NCBI RefSeq assembly: GCF_900496975.1
Contig: NZ_UFQC01000001.1
Span: 124,001-188,000, forward strand
Direction: 5' to 3'
DNA length: 64,000 nt
Origin: Achromobacter veterisilvae
Lineage (GTDB): Bacteria > Pseudomonadota > Gammaproteobacteria > Burkholderiales > Burkholderiaceae_B
The translations under genes were made by a program, and so were the position numbers. The notes beneath the pieces are model-generated. The model made no database searches and was not told where the DNA came from. It saw only the letters and a program-made list of their open reading frames with translations. This document shows, in pieces, positions 37,566 to 46,038 of the stretch (position 1 is the stretch's first letter; every line of letters starts with the position of its first letter).

Positions 37566-38492
37566 TCAGGTCTTGCCCCACACGGTGCCGGAAGGATTGC
37601 TGATCGGCGACCCGACGCTGTTGCCGTATTCGGTCCACGACCCGTCATAGTTGCGCACGTCGTAGCCCAGCAGCTTGCGCAGCGCAAACCACGAATGGCT
37701 GGAACGCTCGCCGATGCGGCAATAGGTGATGATGGGCTTGCTGCCGTCCACCCCGGCGGCCTGGTAGATGGCCTTTAGCTCGTCGGCCGACTTGAACGTG
37801 CCGTCTTCCGCCACCAGCTTGCTCCACGTCACGTTGACGGCGCCCGGCACATGGCCCGCGCGCACGGCCAGTTCCGGCACGCCGTTGGGCGCGAAGATCT
37901 TGCCGTTGTATTCATCGGCCGAGCGGATATCCACCAGCACGCCCTGCCTGTCCTTGCGGGCCACGGCCAGCACGTCCTGCAAGTGCGCGCGCAGGGCGGC
38001 GTTGGCCGGCTTGACCTGCGCGTTGCCGGCCGGCTGGATCCTCGCGCTGTTGGACAGCGGCCGTCCTTCCGCCTCCCACTTCTTGCGCCCGCCGTCCAGG
38101 ATCTTCACGTTCTCGATGCCGTAGATATCGAAGATCCACGCGCCCCAGGCGGCAAACCAGTTGTTGTTGTCGCCGTACAGAATGGTGGTCGTGTCGGCGT
38201 TGATGCCCGCGCGCGCCAGCACCGCCTGGAATTGCGCGGGCGGCGCGATGTCGCGGCTCACGGTGTCGACCAGGTCGGTGTGCCAGCTCACGTTGGACGC
38301 GCCGGGGATATGGCCGCGCTCGAACAGGCCGGGGTTCACGCTGACCTCGACCACTCTCAACCCGGGATCGTTCAGGTTCTTTTCCAGCCATTCGGTGGTG
38401 ACCAGGTACTTGGCGTGTTGCGCCGCCGCCGGCACGGCGGCGAAGGCGGCCAGCGCGGCGAAAACGCCGGCGATCAGCTTGCTTGGGGACAT
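37566..38492 (-). CDS. exported thiosulfate sulfurtransferase (tandem rhodanese)
   Basis: A 308-residue protein with a signal peptide ending AAA-QH near residue 26, so it acts in the periplasm. Two rhodanese domains follow: an inactive N-terminal one (LVTTEWLEKNLNDPGLRVVEV, VSWHTDLVD) and a catalytic C-terminal one with active-site loop TYCRIGERSSHSW. The frame is open to 38579, but the ATG at 38492 precedes the signal peptide. It is the first gene of a pair with the YeeE-type transporter and would handle thiosulfate-type sulfur outside the inner membrane before uptake (inference). Confidence 0.88.
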   Translation of the reverse strand: MSPSKLIAGVFAALAAFAAVPAAAQHAKYLVTTEWLEKNLNDPGLRVVEVSVNPGLFERGHIPGASNVSWHTDLVDTVSRDIAPPAQFQAVLARAGINADTTTILYGDNNNWFAAWGAWIFDIYGIENVKILDGGRKKWEAEGRPLSNSARIQPAGNAQVKPANAALRAHLQDVLAVARKDRQGVLVDIRSADEYNGKIFAPNGVPELAVRAGHVPGAVNVTWSKLVAEDGTFKSADELKAIYQAAGVDGSKPIITYCRIGERSSHSWFALRKLLGYDVRNYDGSWTEYGNSVGSPISNPSGTVWGKT

Positions 38493-38692
38493 CGGATTCT
38501 CCTGGAGGCGGCGACTGTCGCGCCGTTGAAACAGCAAGATATCGGCAAGCCCGCCGGGCGCGAACGACATTGTTTTCATATCCTGATTACTTATTCAGCA
38601 AGTTGTCAGGTCTTGGCGGCCGCCGTTGCCCTGCCCGCCGCATCGGGCTAGGCTTACGGCGCCATGCCCTGTCCCTCGATCCGCCCCTAGCC

Positions 38693-40081
38693 ATGTTCCT
38701 GTCGCCGCCCTCTCCGCTGCTGCACGGTTTGCTGCGCGCCGTCGTCCGCCGCTACGGCGTGCCGGCGGCGCCGTGTGCCCGGGCCGGCCATCCGGCCTCG
38801 TCGGTCGCCGCCGCCCTGGAACAGGCGCGCGTGGCGCTGGCCGCCGGCGAACCGCCGCCCGCCGCGACAAAACAGGCCTTCATCGAAGCGCTGGCGCAGA
38901 TGATCCAGGAGGCGATGCGCGCGGACTACGGCGACCCGGCGCTACAGGCGCTGGTGCTGCGCCACGGCGCCGCCCAGGTACGCGAGTACGCCTCGCTGTC
39001 GGCCGCCGCCGACCAGCACGTCCGCCAGGTCCTCGCGGCGGTCAACGCGGTCGCGCATCCGGCCAAGCGGCAGCGCATGCCGCCGGGCGCATGGCGCGAC
39101 GATTTGGCGCAACTGCACGCCCTGGCGGCCGCCGCTTCCTGGTCCGCGCTGGCCGGCGTTGCGCGGCAACGCCGCGCGGCGGCGGAAGCCGCCGGCGAGC
39201 CCTCCATCGCCTCGGCCCTGGCCCGGCTGCTCGACGGCCCCGCCCTGGAACATTTGCAACGGCTGCAAGCGCTGGAGATGGATCCGCTGGTGCGGCAGTA
39301 CCAGTCGCTGTGCGACCGGCAAGGCCCTCGTCCGGGCAGCGCCGCCGCCGTGGCGCAGGGCCTGGCCGCGCAGCGGCGCGGCGCGGAGGTGGAAGCGCTG
39401 GCCGCGCAAGCGCTGCGGACGTTTGCCGAGCGGCTCAACCAGGCCGCGCCGGCGGGCGGATCCTACCGCGTCGCGACGTCGATGCGCGTGCCGTCCTCGA
39501 TTCCCGCCAGCGCGGACCGGGCCAAGAGCGAATGGGACGTCGTGCTGGTGCGCGAGGCCAGGTCCGCCGACGGCGCGGCCGCCTGGGACGTCTGCCTGCT
39601 GGTCGAGGCCAAGGCGTCCGTCGACGCCGCCACCACCGACCTTCCGCGCCTGCTGCGCGGCCTGCGCCTGCTGGCGCACGCCGAGCCGGGCGCCGTGTAC
39701 GCCTTCAAGACCGATCAGGGCATGCTGCCGGTGCGCGGCGATTCGCTGCGCGCGCTGCCCGCGGACGGCCCCGCCGTGGCCGACGCGGTGCTTTACTGCT
39801 GCGATGCGCCCGCCGAACCCGCCCCGCGCCTGCTCAACGCCGCCGGAAGAATGCAGTTGCTGTCCGCCCCGGCCAGCCTGGAATACGCCTGGCGGCGGGC
39901 CGAGGGACAGCCGACCGATACCGGGAGCCTGGAGCCGGTCTGGCGCCAGGTAGTGAGCGCGCCGGAATGGGCGCCGGTGCTCAACCAGTATTCGACCCTG
40001 CGCCAGGTGCGCGGGCTGATGGCGCACACGGACGACCTGCGGCATGCGGTGCAGACCGCGGCGCCGCGGCGTCCCGCTTGA
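38693..40081 (+). CDS. hypothetical protein with possible PD-(D/E)XK core
   Basis: A 462-residue protein I do not recognise. The N-terminal two thirds are alanine-rich and helical, with no membrane segments. At about residues 280-315 the pattern EWDVVLV...VCLLVEAKAS places an Asp and, about 25 residues later, a hydrophobic strand ending ExK, the arrangement of PD-(D/E)XK nuclease-fold enzymes. The start is the ATG at 38693; the open frame to 38483 lacks coding character. It stands alone, convergent with an aldo/keto reductase gene, without methylase or other defence genes. Nuclease function is a guess. Confidence 0.6.
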   Translation: MFLSPPSPLLHGLLRAVVRRYGVPAAPCARAGHPASSVAAALEQARVALAAGEPPPAATKQAFIEALAQMIQEAMRADYGDPALQALVLRHGAAQVREYASLSAAADQHVRQVLAAVNAVAHPAKRQRMPPGAWRDDLAQLHALAAAASWSALAGVARQRRAAAEAAGEPSIASALARLLDGPALEHLQRLQALEMDPLVRQYQSLCDRQGPRPGSAAAVAQGLAAQRRGAEVEALAAQALRTFAERLNQAAPAGGSYRVATSMRVPSSIPASADRAKSEWDVVLVREARSADGAAAWDVCLLVEAKASVDAATTDLPRLLRGLRLLAHAEPGAVYAFKTDQGMLPVRGDSLRALPADGPAVADAVLYCCDAPAEPAPRLLNAAGRMQLLSAPASLEYAWRRAEGQPTDTGSLEPVWRQVVSAPEWAPVLNQYSTLRQVRGLMAHTDDLRHAVQTAAPRRPA

Positions 40082-40088
40082 TATCCGC

Positions 40089-40106
40089 CGCGGGCGCGCG
40101 CCCGCG
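40089..40106. terminator. possible GC palindrome between convergent genes
   Basis: CGCGGGCGCGCGCCCGCG is a perfect 18-base palindrome in the 32-base gap between two converging genes. There is no T-tract, so a terminator role is only possible. Confidence 0.25.
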
Positions 40107-40113
40107 AGCCGGC

Positions 40114-40989
40114 TCAGGCGGCATTGCCGGCAATCCCATCGAGCGCCCGCAGCTCGTCTTCGGGCAGGCGCAGCCCGCCGGCGGCCAGGTTCTCGCGCAG
40201 ATGCGCCACCGAGGACGTGCCGGGTATGACCAGGATGTTGGGCGAGCGCTGAAGCAGCCAGGCGATCGCGACCTGCATGGGCGTGGCGCCGACGCGCTGC
40301 GCGACCTCGGTCAGCGTGGCCGATTGCAGCGGGCTGAAACCGCCCAGCGGAAAGTACGGCACGTAGGCGATTCCGTCGCGCGCCAGCGCGTCGATCAGCG
40401 CGTCGTCGTGGCGGTGCGCCAGGTTGTACTGGTTCTGCACGCACACGATATCGCACAGGCGCCGGCCTTCCTCGACCTGCGCCGGGGTGACGTTGCTCAG
40501 GCCGATATGGCGCACCAGGCCGCGCTGCTGCAGCTTGACGAGCGCGGACAGCGGTTGGGCGATGGATCCCTCCTGCGGCCCATGCACGCCGAGCATGACG
40601 CGCAGGTTCACGACATCCAGCGCGTCCAGGCCCAGATTGCGCAGATTGTCCAGGACGGCGCTCTCCAGTTCGGCATCGCTGTCCGCCCGGATCCACGAGG
40701 CGTCTTCGCCCCGCCGCGCGCCGACCTTGGTCACCAGCGTGAGGTCATCGGGATACGGCGAAAGCGCCTCCCGGATGAGCTGGTTGGTGATGTGCGGGCC
40801 GTAGAAGTCGCTGGTGTCGATATGGTCGACGCCGCTGGCCACCGCCTCGCGCAGGACGGCCAGCGCGCCATCGCGGTCTCGCGGCGGTCCGAACACGCCC
40901 GGACCGGCAAGCTGCATCGCGCCATAGCCCAGGCGTTTCACGCGCTTGGCGCCAAGCGCGCAGGTGTCTTCGTTCTGGATCGGCGGCAT
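40114..40989 (-). CDS. aldo/keto reductase
   Basis: A 291-residue TIM-barrel oxidoreductase. Catalytic Asp and Tyr are in DHIDTSDFYGPH and the Lys in LTLVTKVG. VRHIGLSNVTPAQVEEG and CVQNQYNLAHR are further family blocks, and the NADP-binding end is LVIPGTSSVAHLRENL. The ATG at 40989 sits behind AGGAGA, six bases before it; the longer open frame is rejected. It stands by itself between two unrelated genes, and its substrate cannot be read. This type is often annotated as oxidoreductase YdbC-like. Confidence 0.85.
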   Translation of the reverse strand: MPPIQNEDTCALGAKRVKRLGYGAMQLAGPGVFGPPRDRDGALAVLREAVASGVDHIDTSDFYGPHITNQLIREALSPYPDDLTLVTKVGARRGEDASWIRADSDAELESAVLDNLRNLGLDALDVVNLRVMLGVHGPQEGSIAQPLSALVKLQQRGLVRHIGLSNVTPAQVEEGRRLCDIVCVQNQYNLAHRHDDALIDALARDGIAYVPYFPLGGFSPLQSATLTEVAQRVGATPMQVAIAWLLQRSPNILVIPGTSSVAHLRENLAAGGLRLPEDELRALDGIAGNAA

Positions 40990-41104
40990 GTGCAATCTCC
41001 TGGATGAGAAAGACAGCTTATCGCGTTCGGCGGATTTGGATAAGCTGGCCAGGCCCCGATCCCGCAGAAAACCCGAGGCATCCGCGGCCTGGCGCCGCAA
41101 AGGC

Positions 41105-43312
41105 CTATCCCGCCGCGATCAGCCGGATGTCCGCGCTGCCGTCGCGTTCCAGTTGCTCGACCAGGCCCAGCTCCCAATCCAGATAGTCGCGGAATCCCCG
41201 GTCGCGCGCCGACAGGTCGTCGAACAGGTACGGACTGATGCTCTGGTCGTCGTCGCCGGTCAGCACGCCGGCCGCGCCGGTGCCGGCGGCCAGGCCCTGC
41301 GCCTTCCAGGCGCGGGTGCCGCCCAGCAGGTATCGCACCGGCCGCTTGGCGCGCCACGCCAGTTCGGCCGCCACAATGCTGGCCAGCACGCCATCGGAGG
41401 AAGTGAGCACGATGCCGCGCCGGTCGTCCTGCGGCAGGAATTCTTCCAGCCGGTCCGGGGCCGCGAAGCGCGCGCCGGCCACGTGGCCGCGCTCGTATTC
41501 CACGCGCGATTCCACATCGAACACGAGCGCCTCGTCCGCCTCGAGCGCGGCGCGCAGCGCTTGCGCGCGCACGGCCGGCGCGTCCGGCCGGTGACGCAGC
41601 ACGCGGCGCGGCTCCGGGCCGCGCTGCACCGGCGCCAGCGCCGGCGGCCGGTAAAGGTAGACCTCGACCGCGCCCAATTGCGCCAGCCAGGCGCCGGTCG
41701 TCAGCGCGCGCACGCCGTCCCAGTCGGCCAGCACCACGCGCGCGCGGCGCGTCGCCAGGTATTCGTCGGTGGCCTGCACCAGTTGGCCGCCGGGCGCCCA
41801 GCGCCAGCCTTCCAGGTGGCCGGTCTCGTATTCCTCGCGGGTGCGCACGTCGAATTTGTAGAGCGTGCGCGTGTCCTGCTCGGCCTCGAACGCCCGCAGC
41901 GTCGCGGTATCGATGTGGCCGATGCCGGCGCGGCGCGCCACGTTGCCGGCCTGTTCGCGGGCCGCGGCCTGGGCGGCTTCGCCGGGCTCCGGCAACGCGG
42001 CATGGCGGCTGTATGCGAGTTCGCGGCCCGACAGCAGCCACTCCATCGTGCCGTTGCGCAGCGACGCCACGCGGTTCGGTATCCCCGCGTCGATCAGCGT
42101 CTGCGCGCCGACGATGCTGCGCGTGCGGCCCGCGCAATTGACGACCACGAAAGTCTTGGGGTCCGGCGCCAGTTCGCGGATGCGGTAGACCAGCTCGGCC
42201 CCCGGCAGGCTATGCGAAAAAGGCAGCGTGAAATTGTGGAATTCCTCGGGCGTGCGGCTGTCGACCACGACGATATCGTCGCCGCGCGCCACGCGCTCGT
42301 GCAGTTCGTCCACGTCGATCCAGGGGGTGTGCTTCTCGTGTTCGATGATTTCACCGAAGGCTTTGCTGGGCACGTTGGTGCCCGAGAACAGCTCCAGGCC
42401 CTCGCGTTCCCAGCCGTCGTTGCCGCCGGCCAGCACCGACACGTCCGTCCAGCCCAGCCGGGTCAGCTTGGCGGCGGCGTGGTGGGCCTGGCTTTCATCG
42501 TCATCGACCAGCACGATGCGCGTGCCGCGCCGCGGCACCAGATGGTCCGCCAACAGCTCCAGCCGCCACAGCGGCGCGGACGCGGCATGCAGCAGATGGC
42601 GGCGCGCATAGCGGCCCGCTTCGCGCACGTCCAGCACCGCGATCTCCGCGTCGCCGCGCAATTCGTCCTGCAATTCCCGCGCCGACACGCGCGCATGGTA
42701 GATCGCGGCGGGCGGCGAAAAGGTCCGGTAGGAACCGCCCTGCGCGCTTTCGAACACTACGCGGCCGTGCAGGCGGTCCAGCGCCAGTCCGTAGAAATGC
42801 AGGTGCGCGCCCGGCTCGTCGCCGACCAGTTCGATGGTGTGCACGTCGCCCGGCCCCAGCACGATGGAATCGCCGGGACCGACATCCACGCGCCGCACGT
42901 GGGCCAGCGTGTCGCGCAGCGGATCGGCGCTCTTGGCGCGCGCATAGACCTCGTTGCGCTCGTTGCCGCGCACCCCCGCGATGATGGCCCAGGTCGTATG
43001 GTCGTGCGGCGGCTGGGCCTTGCCGGGTTCGCCCAGCGACAGGTACAACGCATAGCCGCCGTCGATATCCTCGGCCAGCCGGTAGATCGAGGCCGGACGG
43101 CCGGGAACGACGGTGAACGCCTCCGGCGGAAACAGCTCGCGCCGCCGCCCCAGGTCTTCGAGCAGCGCCGCCACCTTGGACAGTTGCTCGGGCGTCGCGC
43201 GCGCCGCGTCGGGCGCCAGTTGACGGACCTGGGCGATAAAGGCGCGCACGGCTTGCGCGCGTTCGGTGTGCTTGCTGATGGCCGGCGCGGCCGCTTGGGC
43301 AGAGGTGCTCAT
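41105..43312 (-). CDS. cupin (cysteine-dioxygenase-like) fused to four rhodanese domains
   Basis: A 735-residue fusion. Residues about 1-195 form a cysteine-dioxygenase-type cupin with likely iron ligands His103, His105 (PPHDHTTW) and His158 (GDVHTI). Four rhodanese domains follow at about 210-305, 330-430, 465-556 and 583-675. Only the second keeps the catalytic cysteine, Cys393 in NCAGRTRS. The equivalent positions read VDDDES, ADWDGV and TSSDGV in the others. It lies beside a CysB-family regulator and close to a second CDO-like cupin. Oxidation of a thiol or persulfide linked with sulfur transfer is a reasonable inference. Confidence 0.88.
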   Translation of the reverse strand: MSTSAQAAAPAISKHTERAQAVRAFIAQVRQLAPDAARATPEQLSKVAALLEDLGRRRELFPPEAFTVVPGRPASIYRLAEDIDGGYALYLSLGEPGKAQPPHDHTTWAIIAGVRGNERNEVYARAKSADPLRDTLAHVRRVDVGPGDSIVLGPGDVHTIELVGDEPGAHLHFYGLALDRLHGRVVFESAQGGSYRTFSPPAAIYHARVSARELQDELRGDAEIAVLDVREAGRYARRHLLHAASAPLWRLELLADHLVPRRGTRIVLVDDDESQAHHAAAKLTRLGWTDVSVLAGGNDGWEREGLELFSGTNVPSKAFGEIIEHEKHTPWIDVDELHERVARGDDIVVVDSRTPEEFHNFTLPFSHSLPGAELVYRIRELAPDPKTFVVVNCAGRTRSIVGAQTLIDAGIPNRVASLRNGTMEWLLSGRELAYSRHAALPEPGEAAQAAAREQAGNVARRAGIGHIDTATLRAFEAEQDTRTLYKFDVRTREEYETGHLEGWRWAPGGQLVQATDEYLATRRARVVLADWDGVRALTTGAWLAQLGAVEVYLYRPPALAPVQRGPEPRRVLRHRPDAPAVRAQALRAALEADEALVFDVESRVEYERGHVAGARFAAPDRLEEFLPQDDRRGIVLTSSDGVLASIVAAELAWRAKRPVRYLLGGTRAWKAQGLAAGTGAAGVLTGDDDQSISPYLFDDLSARDRGFRDYLDWELGLVEQLERDGSADIRLIAAG

Positions 43313-43379
43313 AAGGGGGTCTGGACTTCCGGATGGACAAGCAGCCCAGGCTACCTGCCCGGCCAGGGCCGGACAACGT

Positions 43380-43401
43380 AGAAATGCGTCTATGGATATG
43401 C
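43380..43401. promoter_or_regulatory. possible CysB-family site before the cupin-rhodanese gene
   Basis: AGAAATGCG, TCTAT and GATATGC occur in order here, 68 bases upstream of the start. A closely similar series (AGAAACGCG...TTAT...CATATGC) lies at 44796-44819 in the same orientation relative to its gene. Confidence 0.35.
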
Positions 43402-43415
43402 GCCGGGCGCTGCGT

Positions 43416-44345
43416 TCAGGCCTCGCCCTTGAGTTCGCGTTCGACGAGTTCGCGCGTCAGCGTCGGCACGAACAGCTCGATGAAATGAAACGCATAGCCG
43501 CGCAGCCACGCGCCGCGACGTATCGCCAGCCGCGTCAGGTTGATCTCGAACAGGTGGCGGGCGTCGATGGCGCGCAGGCGCGTGTCGCGCTCGGCGTCCC
43601 AGGCCACCGCGGCCACGATGCCCACGCCCAGCTCCAGTTCCACATAGGTCTTGATCACGTCCGCGTCCATCGCGGTCATGACGATGTCGGGCGTGATGCC
43701 GGCGCGCGCGAAGGCCTCGTCGATGTGCGCCCTTCCGGTGTAGCCGCGGCCGTAGGTAATGATGGGATAGCGCGACAACTGCGACAGGGTGACGCCGTCC
43801 TGCTGCCGCTCCAGCGCATGGCCGCGGGGCACGATGATGCTGTGGCTCCAGCGGTAGCACGGCAGGTTGACGAGCCCCGGATAGTCGGCCACGGCTTCCG
43901 TCGCCACGCCGATGTCGGCCTCTCCTTCAAGCAGCATCTCCGACACCTGCTTGGGCGACCCCTGGTGCAGGTGCAGCACGACGTCGGGATAGCGCTGGCG
44001 GAACTCCTTGATGACGGGCGGCAAGGCGTAGCGCGCCTGCGAGTGCGTGGCCGCGATCGACAGCACGCCTGTGCGGCTGTCCGCGTACTCCGCGCCCGCG
44101 TGGCGGATATTGTCGGCGCATTGCAGAATCTGCTCGACCAGCGGCAGGATCAGTTCGCCGGGCGGAGTCAGGCCGATCAGCCGCTTGCCCGAACGCACGA
44201 AAATATCCACGCCGACCTCTTCCTCGAGTTCGCGGATCTGGCGGCTGACGCCGGGCTGCGACGTGTGCAGGCTTTCGGAGACGTCGGTCAGGTTGAAATC
44301 CTGGCGCACGGCCTCGCGGACGGACCGCAGTTGCTGGAAATTCAT
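43416..44345 (-). CDS. CysB/Cbl-family LysR regulator
   Basis: A 309-residue regulator whose N-terminus (MNFQQLRSVREAVRQDFNLTDVSESLHTSQPGVSRQIRELEEEVGVDIFVRSGKRLIGLTPPG) follows the CysB/Cbl subgroup closely, including the SRSGK-like turn. The effector domain (LSIAATHSQARYALPPVIKEFRQRYP; GIVAAVAWDAERD) is also CysB-like. CysB and Cbl control sulfur uptake and assimilation with N-acetylserine or sulfur starvation signals. The gene sits 6 bases after a VOC gene, in the middle of the sulfur block, and is its obvious candidate regulator. Confidence 0.9.
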   Translation of the reverse strand: MNFQQLRSVREAVRQDFNLTDVSESLHTSQPGVSRQIRELEEEVGVDIFVRSGKRLIGLTPPGELILPLVEQILQCADNIRHAGAEYADSRTGVLSIAATHSQARYALPPVIKEFRQRYPDVVLHLHQGSPKQVSEMLLEGEADIGVATEAVADYPGLVNLPCYRWSHSIIVPRGHALERQQDGVTLSQLSRYPIITYGRGYTGRAHIDEAFARAGITPDIVMTAMDADVIKTYVELELGVGIVAAVAWDAERDTRLRAIDARHLFEINLTRLAIRRGAWLRGYAFHFIELFVPTLTRELVERELKGEA

Positions 44346-44351
44346 CGCGCC

Positions 44352-44699
44352 TCAGCCCAGGAAGGCCAACTGGTTGCCGGACGGGTCTTTCACGTACATC
44401 ACCCGGGGCGAGGCCTCGGGCAGCGAACAGACGGGATGGTGCCCGGCCCGCGTCAGGCGCGCCAGGATATCGTCGTAGGCGCGAGTCTTGATCGCCAGGT
44501 AGTCGGGCCTGACGGCCCGGCTGACCTCGTCCACGGGCGAGAGCGACAACGTCGCCTCGCCCAGCGCGAAGCGCAGGCGCTGGCCGTCGCCGCAGGCGAC
44601 CTCGTCCAGGCCGATGACGCGGTGATAGAACTCGCGCACGGCGTCCAGCCGCTGCGCAAGGAAGGGAAGCTGTACCGATTCGATCGAAAGAGAAGACAT
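44352..44699 (-). CDS. VOC-superfamily (glyoxalase-like) protein
   Basis: A 115-residue protein of the vicinal oxygen chelate fold: LPFLAQRLDAVREFYHRVIGLDEV opens the first beta-alpha-beta unit and RVMYVKDPSGNQLAFLG closes the second. The start is the ATG at 44699; the longer frame is not supported. It is co-transcribed with the CysB-family regulator (6-base gap). Catalysis is not readable; resistance proteins and lyases share this fold. Confidence 0.8.
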   Translation of the reverse strand: MSSLSIESVQLPFLAQRLDAVREFYHRVIGLDEVACGDGQRLRFALGEATLSLSPVDEVSRAVRPDYLAIKTRAYDDILARLTRAGHHPVCSLPEASPRVMYVKDPSGNQLAFLG

Positions 44700-44795
44700 G
44701 CCCTGCCGCCAACATGGAACAAGGCAAATTCTAGTGCCCGAAGGCACCGCCGGACAAAGAGGATGAAGTTGCTTCTACATAGCCGGAAGCCCTAA

Positions 44796-44819
44796 AGAAA
44801 CGCGCTTATTTGCATATGC
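44796..44819. promoter_or_regulatory. possible CysB-family site before the VOC-regulator pair
   Basis: AGAAACGCG, TTAT and GCATATGC occur in order about 97 bases before the VOC start, matching the spacing and order of the site at 43380-43401 with small gaps. Confidence 0.35.
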
Positions 44820-44820
44820 C

Positions 44821-46038
44821 TCAGGCGCTGCGGCGCAAGGCGTCGCGGGTTGCGCCGAAGGCGCGCTCAAGGTCCTCGATCAGGTCCAGCGGGCTTTCCA
44901 GGCCGATGTGCAGGCGCGCCACCGATTGCCGCTCCAGGCCGCTTTCCCGCCAGTTGCCGTGCTCGGCCAGCCGCTCGGGCGCCGCCTCCAGCGCCAGGCT
45001 TTCGTAGCCGCCCCAGGACGCGCCGATGGCGAAGTAGCGCAGCGCGTCGATGAAGCGGGCCGCGGCGGCCGGGTCGGTGTCCCTGAACGCGAACGACACC
45101 AGGCCGCTCGCGCCGCTGAAGTCCCGCCGCCACAGCGCGTGGCCGGGGTCCTGTTCCAGCGCCGGGTAGTACACGCGCGCCACGTCCGCCTGCCCCGCCA
45201 GGTAGCGGGCCACGGCCAGCGCGTTCTCGTGGTGGCGCGCCAGCCGCACGTCCAGCGTGCGCAGTCCGCGCAAGGTCAGGTAGGCGTCGTCCGCCCCGAC
45301 CGCCAGGCCCAGCGCGTCGAACGTCGCGCCGATCTGCCTGGCGAGATCCGGGCCGTCCACCGTCACGACGCCCATCATCACGTCCGAATGGCCCGCCAGG
45401 TACTTGGTCGCGGCCTGGATGGAAATGTGCGCGCCCAGCGCCAGCGGCTGATAGTAGAGGCCGCCGCTCCAGGTGTTGTCGGCCGCCACCAGCACGCCAT
45501 GGCGCCTCGCCACGGCGGCCAGCGCCGGCAGGTCCAGCACTTCGTACAGGAGCGAACCGGGCGACTCCAGGTACAGCAGCCGCGTGTTCGGGCGGATCAG
45601 GGGCTCCAGTTCGTCGCGCGCGGCCGAGAAATACTCCACTTCTATCCCATAGCGCTGCAGCAGCGCGCGGTCGACCTTGCGCACGGGCGAATAGACGCCG
45701 TCCGACACCAGCGCATGGTCGCCCGGCGCCAGCGTCGCCAGCAGCACCAGCACGATGGCCGACAGCCCGGAGGGCGCCAGCACGCTGCGGTAACCGCCTT
45801 CCAGCGACGCCACCGCCTCTTCCAGCGCCTGGTGCGTATCCAGGCCGTGGCGGCCATAGGTGGCCACGCGCTCGCCGGCCGCGCGCTGCCGGCCCAGGGC
45901 GGCTTGCGTGGCGGTATCGGCAAAGCGCACGGTGCTGGTGCGCACGACGGGCACGTTCACCGGACCGGCCCCCTGCTTCAGTTCGGGCGATCCGGCGTGC
46001 ACCAGCCGGGTCTGGACGCGGGCTTGAGTGAGGCTCAT
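44821..46038 (-). CDS. MetC-like C-S lyase (cystathionine beta-lyase family)
   Basis: A 405-residue PLP enzyme of the Cys/Met metabolism family. YGRHGLDTHQALEEAVASLEGG is the substrate/PLP-phosphate region, LLYLESPGSLLYEVLDLPALAAVARRHG the MetC-type core, and SIQAATKYLAGHSDVMMGVV holds the PLP lysine. The ESPGS motif favours beta-lyase (MetC) over gamma-synthase. It overlaps the CDO-like gene by 4 bases and is the last gene of the importer operon. Cystathionine, cystine or another beta-S-substituted alanine are possible substrates; cystine would yield a persulfide plus pyruvate and ammonia. Confidence 0.88.
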   Translation of the reverse strand: MSLTQARVQTRLVHAGSPELKQGAGPVNVPVVRTSTVRFADTATQAALGRQRAAGERVATYGRHGLDTHQALEEAVASLEGGYRSVLAPSGLSAIVLVLLATLAPGDHALVSDGVYSPVRKVDRALLQRYGIEVEYFSAARDELEPLIRPNTRLLYLESPGSLLYEVLDLPALAAVARRHGVLVAADNTWSGGLYYQPLALGAHISIQAATKYLAGHSDVMMGVVTVDGPDLARQIGATFDALGLAVGADDAYLTLRGLRTLDVRLARHHENALAVARYLAGQADVARVYYPALEQDPGHALWRRDFSGASGLVSFAFRDTDPAAAARFIDALRYFAIGASWGGYESLALEAAPERLAEHGNWRESGLERQSVARLHIGLESPLDLIEDLERAFGATRDALRRSA

